In this document: positions 54,201-64,000 of the stretch, piece by piece | How positions within the stretch are numbered: position 1 is the first letter of the stretch | How the letters are laid out: the number at the start of each line of letters is the position of its first letter | DNA from: Siniperca chuatsi | Taxonomy: Eukaryota > Chordata > Actinopteri > Centrarchiformes > Sinipercidae | Assembly: GCF_020085105.1 (NCBI RefSeq) | Contig: NC_058046.1 | Coordinates: forward strand, 17,927,175 to 17,991,174 | Direction of reading: 5' to 3' | DNA length: 64,000 nt | Translations under genes and position numbers: made by a program | Notes under the pieces: model-generated | What the model was told of the DNA's origin: nothing | Seen by the model: only the letters and a program-made list of their open reading frames with translations | Databases searched by the model: none

Positions 54201-57200
54201 TTTACTAATGCTATTAGTTGTACCTGTGTTTGACAAGTCAAAGTGTCTGCTGTGAAAAAGGTTTATTCAACTTAACTTTCACCTTTTTCTTCTGGTCATG
54301 TGCATCCCCCCCAGTTTGGAAACCACTCAATAAGAGCACTGATATGGTCCTTGGTCATTTTTATAAAAAATACAGGAGGGAAAAAAAGCAAACAGTGAAT
54401 TGAATGTTCTGAAGTCTGAGTATTTAACATCACTCATCTACGAGTGATGCACTGCTTCATCAGACCAATACATCAGATTTAACTTATCCTAATGCATTGT
54501 GTTTTTCAGACCACAGATACTGCTCCACAGTGGTGGGATGTTAGTTGAATCAGCTGAAATCCAATAAATAAAATAAAAATACTTACATTGTTTGTATGTA
54601 ACTTTAACTTTCACATACAGGAGGGAGAGAACAATGATAAGTTCTTCACCCATCCTCGAAACCCAAAGGCACTGGCAGCATACCTGTTTGCCCACAACCA
54701 CCTGTTCTACATGATGGAGCTGCTGACAGGCCTGCTGCTGATGATGCTGTCACTGTGTGAAGCTCCTGCTGTGCCCTCACTGCGCCTCGATGTCTACGTG
54801 AGCGAACATATACACACAAACACACTCACACAAGCTTACACACACAGTTTCCTGTAAAAGCTCCCGTGCATTTGATACCTCTGCAGGTCCACGCCACACT
54901 GGAGCTGCTGGCTTTGGTTATGGTGGCATTTGAGCTATGCATGAAACTCCGCTGGTTAGGCTTCCACACCTTCATACGACACAAGAGGACCATGGTGAAG
55001 GTAAGCGATGCATGATGGATACTTTCTGCATATTAATGTAGTCATTTTGCAATAACCACAGAGAAATCCTGTTTGTTTTTTTTCTTGCCTCGCTCTACAG
55101 GGAGGTCAGGGTCAGTCACTTCAGCATGCTGAATGCTTGCTTTCATAGGTCCACTGAGGGAAGGCAGTCACCCTGCTGTCTGCAGGTCCCATGTCATAGT
55201 TTGGGATTCAGCTTCTGTTACTGTATATTGTTCACGTTGTCTCTTCTCCTTGTTCAGACGTGTGTGTTGCTGCTACAGTTCGTGGAGGCCATAGTGGTTC
55301 TGATCAGACAAACGTCTCACGTGCGAGTGACCAGAGCGCTCAGACCAATTTTCCTGGTGGACTGTAGATACTGTGGTGCTGTGCGCAGGTACATAATGAC
55401 GTAACAAACACACACACACATTCACACAGTCAGGTCAAAGTCATGGCCACAAAGTAGAAATTTCAGCTTCCTCAATTGAGAGGTTTTCGTAACAACCCAC
55501 ACCAAATTCTGTTTGTTTACTGGAGGAGACTAGAGAGAATAAAGGAAAGACCATACAGGTCAACTAGGCATCCCTTCCCAGGCTCCAAATGTAATTATTT
55601 TCATACTATGAAAGAAAAACAGTGACTTTCAAGAAAAAAAATCTTGCAAGCTCATTTAGATTTGTGCTCCATTTAACTTGAAAACATCCATTGAGAATTC
55701 ATTGAGATGTTTTTTGACAGTGTCTTCTTTTGGTGCTGCTGTTCGGAGTCACCAGCTTCTGAAATATTCAAATCCTACACAGGACTTTAAAAACTTTTGT
55801 TTTAAAATATCTGTCTAAAATGACATTTCCTGCTCATTGATGGTTGGTTTTAATGTAGCTGCTTTGTGAATTAGTTACTTCAAAGTTAATGTCCCCTTTT
55901 ACATGTTTTTTTCCATGATTTTGTCCCACTCCGTGAACATACAGACACCACTGATTTGACTGTTAAATGCAGTCGTCACTGACAAGGTTACTTTCATCCA
56001 ATCAGAAACTTGCGTCAGATCTTCCAGTCCCTCCCACCTTTTATTGACATCCTCCTACTGCTGCTCTTCTTCATGGTTATATTTGCTATCTTGGGTAAGA
56101 AAATGTATTATTTTAATGTATATTAATTGCTGTTGCTTCTTTTCTGCCCTCTTTTACTGAAAATCATAAAATAGTTAAGGGTGAACCGTCTACTGTCTTC
56201 AGGGGGAACAGGATTTTCTGTTACTCTGTGTGTTTAACTATCCTGTTGTCTCCTCCCAGGTTTCTGCCTCTTCTCTCCAAACACAGCTGACCCGGTACGT
56301 TGAGTCTGCCTGACATTAGTTTGTTTGAGTTATGGAAGTTTGGGGACTTTGGGTTGGTTGTTCTCTTTGTCCCAGTTGTGTGTCTGTAGTGGTCAGATTT
56401 CCTGACTGAAACCCTCTCCTCTCGCCGCAGTATTTCAGTACTCTGGAGAACAGCCTCGTCAGTCTGTTTGTGCTGCTGACCACAGCAAAGTAAGCACAGA
56501 AGTACACGTAGTACTGTTCAGTCATTTTTACACACACAGCATGCAAGCAGTACTTACTACTTACAGGGCTCATCATAGATGTTTTTGCCTCACCACATGT
56601 GTGTTAAAGCTGATTCCACCATTTTTATTTTGTATCTCATGATGCATGTAAGTCATGCTTCCCTCTTTCTTGTAGTTTTCCTGATGTGATGATGCCAGCG
56701 TACTCCAAGAACCGCTGGTCCTGTGTTTTCTTCATTGTTTACCTCTCCATAGAGCTCTACTTTGTCATGAACCTGGTACAAATGAGCCTTTTTTCACCAC
56801 TTCAAAATTGTCTAGCCTAATGTATTTGTGCATTTGCAGCAACTGTCTGTGCCAACTTACATATGAGAAATATTGTATTTGGGTCCTATTTAAAAAAAAA
56901 AATAGACATGGCTTTCAGTTATCCCTTTTACATGATTACTCATCAGCTTCACTACGTTGTCATTTTCTCTGTCCCCCTCCAGCTCTTGGCAGTGGTGTTT
57001 GATACGTTTAATGATGTCGAGAAGATGAAGTTTAAATCTCTTTTGCTTCACAAACGCTCTGCTATTGACCACGCCTTTCAGCTGTTAGTAAGCCGGCAGG
57101 TACGACCTCATTGTTCTATGCAGTGTAAATGTATATCTGGTGCAAATTAATTATTTTAAAAAGAACTAACCGCCGCTGCGTTTGTCTGCGTTGATGTTGT

Positions 57201-57556
57201 TGTCTCTCCAGAGGCCGATGGGCGTGTCGCTGAAACAGTTTGATGGTCTGATGCGATTTTACAGACCACGGATGTCTGCAAGAGATCGCTTCCTCACATA
57301 TAAAGCTCTTCACACGTCAGGTTCTCCTATGCTCAGGTGACTGCCTGACACACTTTTTCAGTTAAAATCCTTCTGCATTTACTTGCATAGTTAAATTTTC
57401 ATACAACAATTTAACGGGAGTCTGTTCTGCTACAGTCTACAGGATTTTTATAAATTCTATGAGGCCACTGGCCTTAAATGGAAGGTAAGTAGGCTTACAT
57501 TTGCACTGTGTAGTTATAATTCACTGTATTTTGTGTCCTTTTGGCTGTTTTTAATG

Positions 57557-57597
<41 letters not shown>

Positions 57598-60500
57598 GTT
57601 TAGGCACGACGCAGTGGAGAACATTGGTTTGATGACCTTCCACACACGACCTTCCTCATTTTCAAAGGCAAGTTCTCTGTTTATTTTCTTCCATTTATTC
57701 AACTGAACAAATCAGTCTCTCAGTTCGTAATTCTCAGTGCTTTCTTCTATCTCTAACAGGCATCAACCTGCTTGTGAAGTCAAAGGCCTTCCAATATACC
57801 ATGTGTAAGTGAAATCATTTACATTCTCCCAGCTGTCCTCGGAGATACCGAGACAAAAGTCTCTCATCATAAACCTTTTAACCTTTTCTTGTGACTGCAG
57901 ATGTGGTGGTGGCCATCAATGGCGTGTGGATCCTAGTGGAGACGTACACACTGAATAGTAAGATCTTTCCCTATAACATAAACACATGTGACTGAAGGAA
58001 AGTGTTTTGCACTACAGAGCTGTCACCTTCCTCATCTCCTTATGCAGGTGGATTTTCCTGGTCCAAAATTGTTCCCTGGAGTTACATTGTTTTCCTGACC
58101 AGTGAGTAGGCTGCCTGCTGTCTCCCACTCACACAGAAAATCATATCAGTAATCATATGCTGTAAAACTGATCATAGAGGGCGTCATGAATTGAAGTTGT
58201 TTATATGCACTTATACTAATATTAACTCTGCCTCTGTCCTTTTTAGTTTATGGTGTAGAGGTGTTATTGAAAATTACAGGTTTGGGGCCGATGGATTATT
58301 TCAGCTCTGGGTGGAATCTGTGAGTAATAATTTGGATACTGGGTCGATTTGATTGACATATTAAATGAGTACTGAATCCAAAAGTTCAGACTTGTAGACT
58401 GTGCAGTTGATGAGACTCACGGGTTATGCTGAGCAGCGCAGTGATAAATAAATCCATAGACCCTGTTGGAGTCTGTACATTTGGATTCAGTACTCTTATT
58501 AAAACATCAGTCATTTTAATGTGGCTATTTTGTGAAAACACAATAAAAATTTATTTGAACATGTACAAACACTGGTTTTGGGTTTGTTAATCCCTTACTG
58601 TGCTCGTCTGTCCAGGTTTGACTTCTCAGTGACAGTGTTTGCCTTCCTGGGCCTGATTGCTCTTGCCTTCGACATGGAGCCGTTTTACTTTATTGTAGTT
58701 CTCAAACCGTTTCAGCTGCTCCGGTACGCTTTTATTTGTCACTCTTAAGAGTTTAGTATACGTGTACTTATGGCACTATTTCATATTTTCTTTTATGTTT
58801 GAATTTTGGTCTGTTGTCTCTCACAGGTTGTTTAAGATAAAGCAGAGGTATCGTAACGTGTTGGACACCATGTTTGAGCTCTTCCCCAGGATGGCAAGTC
58901 TGGGGTTGACCTTAATCATCTTCTACTACTCCTTTGCCATTGTGGGGATGGAGTTCTTCGCAGATAAGATTTACCCCAACTGCTGCAAGTGCGTCATGCT
59001 GTCATCATCTGTAGTAATAAAAATAACACTCAACAGCAATTTATTTCTCAGTTTTCTACATATTGTCTGATTGGGATGTATTGGCATTAACTCTGGTTTT
59101 TGCATTTTCCCATTCATTGTGGCACAAGAGGATAAATTATGTTTATTTTCACTATACATTCATCATTCCGTCACATTTTTTTTCTCAGCAAAAGCACAGT
59201 GGCAGACTCCTACAAACAGATCAACATCACCGATGGCAACAAAACAGTGTTGGAAGAAGGCTACTATTATCTCAATAATTTCAACAACATTCTCAGCAGC
59301 TTTGGTAATTCCTTTCATTTTTTTAAAGGATAAGGCTGGCAATATTCTGTATTTTTGCTACTGTCAACAAATCCCACAAAAAGACCAAAACCAAATATGT
59401 GTTAGTCCGTCTCTCAGTACTTTCCAACATCCGCAGCTTGTCTTTGGATCTCAGCCCCCAAGCCCATTTGTCCCTACTGAAGACGTAAATATTTAAAAAG
59501 GGGTCATGAATATGTAGTTTCAATTTTTTAAAAGCCTGAATATTTTCCTAAAACAGCTGGGAACGGTGGTTTTTAGAAAATGTTGCTCAAACAGGAGCAT
59601 AAACTGAACAGTTCAGGATCAATTCATTTTTGCTTTTGGTTTCGAGATTTTCTTGGGATTAGTTGACAAGAATGTGGTGTGTTTGTGATTTTTCTTTCTA
59701 TGTGTGTAAATTTGTTTTTTAATTTGTGGATTAATTTCTTGTTTTGTTTTTCTCCAGTGACTCTGTTTGAACTGACTGTGGTTAATAACTGGTACATTAC
59801 CATGGTAAGATTTTCAGTCATTTATCTGTGGTCTTTCATCAGCCACCACTCTGCAGTCTTGTCATTGATCAGTGGGTGTCGCTGTTTGACTGCTGCTGTG
59901 TTCACTCTCCTACAGGAAGGAGTAACTTCTATGACAAACCACTGGAGCCGGCTCTACTTCATGACCTTTTACATAGTAACCATGGTGAGGCCTGTGCATT
60001 CATATGTGCTTGAATGTTTGTGATATGTCTGTGGAAGTAAGCACTGAATTTTTACGTTTTATCTCTGTGTTAATGCTTGTGAATGTGGCCGTGCATGTGT
60101 GTGATATTTTGTCTGTTCCCTCTCCAGGTGGTGATGACCATCATTGTAGCGTTCATTCTGGATGCGTTCGTGTTCCGCATGAACTACAGCCGCAAGAACC
60201 GGGAACCACTGGAGAACCCAGAGGGTGAGACTGTGTGTGTGCATGTGTGGATATTGTGTACACATTTACAGAATGTATAGCACTTTAGAACAAAAGTCTT
60301 CATGTATTCTTGAATGTTTGCAATATTTCTTGCACAGATATTTGGATGAAATGCTTATTTGATTTAAATTTAGCTGCCGGGACTGTGAAAGGACAGTGTG
60401 GCGTGTGAACTATTTTAATGTCTGTGTGTACATGCTCTAGACGAGAACGGGATAGTGTTTGAAGTAGAGGTGAGTCGTGATGAAGCTCTGGCCACTCTGG

Positions 60501-60989
60501 AGCTTTACAAACAGACCTGCATAGGACTGTCCTCCCTCAGCTCTTTACAGGGAGTCCTACAAACTATGGACAGGGGCGGGGTAAGAACGCGCGCACACAC
60601 ACAATGAACTTTTCGTCCTCTGCTCTTCCCATGAACCCAATTAACCGGCTCTCCCTCCTGCTTGTGTGTGTACAGCACTCGTCTCTGGTGTACCTAGGTC
60701 GTAGGTCTAGGACGAAGAGTGACCTCAGCATGAAAATGTACGAGGAGGAGATACAGGTAAAGAAACGGAAGAAATAATCCTGAATACCACAACAGCAGTT
60801 GGTCTGTCGTAACTTCCTAACCTTTTCCACGCCGTGTTTCTCCAGGAGTGGTATGCGGAGTATTCAAGGGAAAACCGGCCTCGGCCAGACCAAAGCCTGG
60901 AGCAGGATCTGGACAGTCCTGTCTCTGACGCGTCTTCCTTCCCAGAGCCTCAGCTCAACTCTCAGACTGGACCTCACAGCATCAACTAA
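50281..60989 (+). CDS. tpcn1: Two pore calcium channel protein 1
   Basis: Endolysosomal cation channel with two six-helix repeats, 826 aa (human 816). Coding exons: 50281-50371, 53599-53735, 54621-54797, 54887-55000, 55258-55388, 56006-56094, 56260-56294, 56431-56489, 56676-56775, 56983-57099, 57212-57336, 57436-57484, 57604-57667, 57760-57804, 57901-57957, 58048-58101, 58247-58319, 58616-58723, 58827-58988, 59189-59304, 59758-59804, 59916-59984, 60128-60224, 60441-60580, 60676-60756, 60846-60989. All phases close; intron 13 is GC-AG. Marks: [14 protein letters not shown]; pore I filter LLTTANFPD (N278); inter-repeat EF-hand-like region 351-408; repeat II S4 [17 protein letters not shown] with R542 kept and K536 where human has Arg; three sequons before pore II (N596 onwards); pore II filter VVNNWY (643-645); C-terminal [10 protein letters not shown]. 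Confidence 0.95.
50495..50530. repeat. (TA)n microsatellite, tpcn1 intron 1
   Basis: About 18 TA units. Confidence 0.92.
50998..51045. repeat. (TA)n microsatellite, tpcn1 intron 1
   Basis: About 24 TA units, about 470 bases after the previous TA tract. Confidence 0.92.
51218..51470. repeat. (GT)n tract followed by a GGTTAAGGTTAGG-rich dispersed repeat
   Basis: A (GT)n run at 51218-51261 is followed by CCCCGTGGGGACTTATACC, CCATGGGGACTTGTGTCACT and then TTAGG-type phrases (GGTTAAGGTTAGGGTAAGG). I recognise this as a common fish interspersed repeat. The telomere-like look is a property of the family, not of a chromosome end. Confidence 0.6.
57561..57596. repeat. (GT)n microsatellite before tpcn1 exon 13
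   Basis: About 18 GT units ending 7 bases before the acceptor at 57602-57603, in place of the polypyrimidine tract. Confidence 0.93.
57664..57672 (+). other. tpcn1: Non-canonical GC donor of tpcn1 intron 13
   Basis: The exon 13 end reads AAAG then GCAAGT. Joining at 57667/57668 to the acceptor at 57758-57759 restores the conserved [15 protein letters not shown]. No GT donor nearby keeps the frame. AG|GCAAGT is the classic sequence of GC-AG introns. Confidence 0.85.
58367..58495. mobile_element. Short hairpin element in tpcn1 intron 17
   Basis: GAGTACTGAATCCAAA (58367-58382) is exactly inverted at 58480-58495. With two mismatches the arms extend to about 26 bases. The 129-base unit with terminal inverted repeats and AT-rich flanks looks like a MITE. 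No clear target duplication was found. Confidence 0.6.
59320..59620. repeat. Possible dispersed repeat in tpcn1 intron 20
   Basis: TAAAGGATAAGGCTGGCAAT, ACTGTCAACAAATCCCACAA and GTTAGTCCGTCTCTCAGTAC are phrases I associate with an abundant fish repeat. The boundaries and class are not certain. Confidence 0.35.
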
Positions 60990-61600
60990 CGCACAGTTTG
61001 CAAGAAGTACATACATACCACCATCTTGTTATTTCTTAAATGCTAAGAAACCCCCTCACTCCAGGTCTTTTCCAGTTCACCCACACTCCCCGTTTGCCGC
61101 AGTGGAAATACTAGTCTGGGGCCTTTTGGACTGATGTGAGAGTGAGACAGGTTAAAGATGACTCCTTCCTGGAGCCATAACTACAGACAGAAAGACAGCA
61201 GTACAGGTCTGTTGCTCAATCAGTGAAGTGGGAGTGTTGCCCTCTTTTGGCCTTTTGAAAGACTGCAGCAAATACTACCAGAGAGCCTGTACTATTACAG
61301 TATGTTGTGTATGTATACTGCTGTAGGCCTTTTGTGACCTCTCGTAAATCATGTAGTACTTAAACCTGATGCCTTAGCTCAGTGGCTCATCTGACCAGTA
61401 TTAACAGACACTACTTCCACTAAGTTCTCTAAAGACCAAAATTATAAACAATTACACTCCTTTTAGCTCAACCCAACAAAATAATAATGGTGTATCTCCT
61501 AACTAATGTCTCCACAGACTCAAAGTATTTTACTTTTATATAACTTCTTATTCTGTAATGTATTTAAGTTAGTTCATAAGGGATTTTATTAAACTGTTAA
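60990..61600 (+). other. tpcn1: Probable tpcn1 3' UTR
   Basis: No coding signal follows the stop at 60987-60989. ATTAAA at about 61588 is the nearest plausible poly(A) signal. The convergent slc8b1 3' UTR must end somewhere between here and 62146. Confidence 0.45.
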
Positions 61601-62146
61601 AATTGTCAAGTGCATTAATGTATTTTTGCTGTACTATCATACTGCTGGTAACTGCTTATTTACTAACAATGTGTCATGAAAGACTAGCATAGCATTACTA
61701 CGACCTGTAAAAACAAATACCAAACCAAAATTATTTAATTCCCCAAAAGCAGCTTTGTACTAGGTAATTTAACATTTTAATTTACAGTACATTTAGTTCA
61801 TTCACAATGTTTTAAAGTATAAATTTCAACAACCTGTGTTTTCCCTCTGGACTCACAAAGTGCCATCACAGCTCCAGTCAGCACAAACAAGAAGTTGAAT
61901 AAAGGCACAGTGTGATAATTAGTTTCAGCTCTCCCTGAGCAGAAAAGTCTTAGTTTGTCATTAATTTGCGGATGCCTCTGGCTTGTAGGCAAGTGCACAA
62001 AGTGTTGACCCTTGTATATATAGTGCATTAATAATATGTGTAGAAGAGGATGCAATTCGTCTGCTCTCAGTGCAGCTTCTGTTCTAGTGTGTCATTTTTC
62101 CTTACGGGAGGACGTCCCTCATTTCAGACTGGCCTCAGGGTCAGAT
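61601..62146 (-). other. slc8b1: Convergent tail region, probable slc8b1 3' UTR
   Basis: It lies downstream of the slc8b1 stop on the minus strand. Minus-strand ATTAAA signals occur near 61734 and 61775, and AATAAA near 61583. No exon is visible on either strand. Confidence 0.4.
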
Positions 62147-62620
62147 CTACACACTGTGGATCTTGCCAAACTCTGTGAGGAGTGCAATGAGGAGGAAGAC
62201 AGCATAGAAGATGAGGAGAAAGATCCCGTAGGTCTGACCCAAGTGGAACCGGCACAGTGGAACGATGACGAAGGACAGGACCAAAGACAAACCCAGAGAT
62301 CCCACAAGAATCCACGTCAACAAACCCTCTGGTTCAAACTGAGGAGGAGAAAGAGACAACGATGCATCATGTTCATGGGTTCCACACATGAACATGTATA
62401 TGCGACTTATATATTTCTCTGTATGTTTAACTAGATGATAAACTCTTGATCTGTGTATTTGAGAAGAATATTACCTGCACATCAGAGTGTGTATTTAGCA
62501 TCTGCACCAGACATCCTAAACCCACTCCAAATAGCATGTCTGAAGGAAATACAGTCAAGGACGCAGTCATCAACAGCCACTGTTTTACATGTTATGTTTT
62601 TATACTGACACACCTGCTCT

Positions 62621-62714
<94 letters not shown>

Positions 62715-63897
62715 TTTTTTTTTTTTTTTTTTTAAAGGATACTGAAGATGATGCCTCCAAAGCAGGCAGATAGGGCCATCCGTGGGTAACCCTGCCGGGC
62801 GATGGTGATGTCAGCAAAACAGTCTGAAAAAGAGAGATGCGTACAGATCATGTGTTTAAAAATTTTAAGTACAAGCATATATTTGTATGTTTTGCAAAAA
62901 AAGATTTAGGTACACAAATATCACCTCCTATGCTGTTGCCCCAGGCCAACAGAGTCAGCCCCAGCACAGTGTTGCTGAGACTCAGCACCACACCGAGCAT
63001 GTGCAGAAGACTGACCACCTCAGAGGCTGCTGCACTGATCAACACTGCACTCACCACGAAGCCCAAAAGAGCAAACAGCTGGAGCGGGAAGACAGCAAAC
63101 TTAAGAATCGCATGGACGCAAGCAGCAGGACATGTTCCATCATCACAGGATGAATGAAACTGCATTAATCCAATCTGGTAATAAAAATGTTTTTAAGAGC
63201 AACAATTCTAATGATGAATGAATTATGATGAATATATACAGTATATATTTTTAGCCACACTAGCGTCCAGTCGACCACTTTGGTCCAGACACATCTCAAC
63301 AACTACTGAATAAATGACCATAACATTTTGTACAGAGACATTCAAGGTACACAGAGGATGAAGCTGAGTTTGGTGATCCTCTGACTTTTCCTCTAGCCCA
63401 CCATCAGGTCCCATTTCTTATTTGTTCAGTACTTTGGTTTATGACCAAATACCTGCAAAGCTAAAGGCAGTCCCAACTGTACTTTGTGTTGATTGCTAAT
63501 TAACAAATGTTAGCATGCTAAACTAGGATGGTGGACATGGTAAACATGATACCTTTTCAGCATATAAGCATTGTCAATGTGAGCATGTTAGCATGCTAAT
63601 GTTAGCATTTAGCTTGAAGCACTGCTGTGTCTCAGTGGAGCCTCACAGAGCTGCTAGTATGACTGTAGACTCTTAGTCTTGTGAAAATGACCCCCTTCTG
63701 TTATGTGTACCTGAAGGTGGCACTCCCTAAGCCCCAACCAACATCTGTTCCTTTTTAATCTCCACAAATACTTACTGAATGATATTTGGGAGGACAGTCA
63801 TTAGTGGTGGTGCAGAAGACAATGGCAGACAGGAAAAGTCCTAGCAGAAAAGTCAGCAGCCATAGGGGAAACTGCCCTTGGATCATATGATCTACAT
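62147..63897 (-). CDS. slc8b1: Mitochondrial sodium/calcium exchanger NCLX (SLC8B1), C-terminal part
   Basis: Inner mitochondrial membrane exchanger that extrudes matrix Ca2+ for Na+. Only the last five coding exons are in the window, 5' to 3': 63897-63776, 63078-62925, 62823-62743, 62539-62475, 62338-62147, the final 203 aa. GT-AG introns and phases agree. The conserved alpha-2 repeat spans three exons: LSNTVLGLTLLAWGNSIGD, then ITIARQGYPRMALSACFGG, then IIFNMLFGVGLGCL. The ion-coordinating Asn, Ser and Asp of GNSIGD are kept. The remaining exons give hydrophobic segments (FPLWLLTFLLGLFLSAIVF; GIFLLIFYAVFLLIALLTEF), and the protein ends GKIHSV. The exon beginning at 63897 starts in phase 2, so upstream exons lie beyond 64000. 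It converges with tpcn1, as in human. Confidence 0.9.
62627..62733. repeat. (TA)n plus T-run filling a short slc8b1 intron
   Basis: About 41 TA units (62627-62709) followed by about 24 T on the plus strand. They lie inside a 203-base intron (62540-62742). Confidence 0.92.
63240..63690. mobile_element. Second copy of the GCATGCTAAC-rich dispersed repeat
   Basis: Reverse orientation relative to 35520-35990. Shared phrases include TGTTAGCATGCTAA and GGATGGTGGACATGGTAAAC (the complement of GTTCACCATCTTAG-type), plus ACAACTACTGAATAAATGAC. It lies within the slc8b1 intron 63079-63775. Confidence 0.6.
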
Positions 63898-64000
63898 CTA
63901 GACATTAGTTATGGAAAAAAGGAGGAGATAGAAAAAAAAAATAGCAGGGTAATGATTCAACCATATATTTCATCTGATTATGGCTGCTACATTATATCAT

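Noticed and set aside
62446-62817. Open frames of repeated Ile-Tyr on both strands
   Set aside because: Translation of the (TA)n tract. The minus-strand frame also runs over true slc8b1 exons in other phases, which misleads.
63079-63165. N-terminal extension of the slc8b1 frame starting MQFHSSCDDG
   Set aside because: A clear acceptor with a pyrimidine tract at 63079-63080 joins in phase to the exon ending at 63776 and restores family sequence, so the upstream part of that frame is intronic.

Overview
This is nuclear DNA of a bony fish, most likely a percomorph teleost. The evidence is intron-rich genes with GT-AG (and one GC-AG) splice sites, dense (CA)n and (TA)n microsatellites, tRNA-derived SINE copies and other repeats familiar from fish genomes, and a gene set in the order of human 12q24. 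I assembled six protein-coding genes exon by exon from splice signals, reading phase and remembered vertebrate homologues. No prokaryotic or viral coding system, CRISPR array, rRNA or functional tRNA gene is visible.

Layout: 1-2650 is intergenic. plekha2 (+, start codon 5495, stop 12271, 11 coding exons, 433 aa) encodes a tandem-PH PI(3,4)P2-binding adaptor. A repeat-bearing gap (about 13.5-19.6 kb) follows. The T-box heart and fin regulator tbx5, probably the divergent teleost copy tbx5b, covers 21028-29769 (+, 8 coding exons, 537 aa), with a 3' UTR of about 1.7 kb. A gap of about 10 kb (31.5-41.8 kb) holds transposon relics and one unexplained exon-like block at 31.8-32.5 kb. Two ciliary coiled-coil genes then converge: cfap73 (+, 41984-44386, 326 aa) and iqcd/drc10 (-, 48460-46168, 407 aa). 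iqcd is head-to-head with tpcn1 (+, 50281-60989, 26 coding exons, 826 aa), the endolysosomal two-pore channel. The 3' part of slc8b1 (-, 63897-62147, last 203 aa), the mitochondrial Na+/Ca2+ exchanger NCLX, runs off the right edge.

The block cfap73-iqcd-tpcn1-slc8b1 matches human 12q24.13 and, with tbx5, is ancestral linkage. plekha2 lies on another human chromosome (8p), so its position beside tbx5 is a rearrangement or a fish-specific arrangement. Functional links: Cfap73 and Iqcd both act on axonemal dynein regulation, and both genes have RFX X-box-like sites upstream. Tpcn1 and Slc8b1 are both organellar cation transporters.

I found no wholly new system. The most useful leads are CTCF-like motifs in convergent orientation around tbx5b, X-boxes at the two ciliary genes, poly(A) signals overlapping the stop codons of both ciliary genes, a GC-AG intron in tpcn1, (TG)n tracts abutting splice acceptors in three genes, and the orphan exon-like block after tbx5b.
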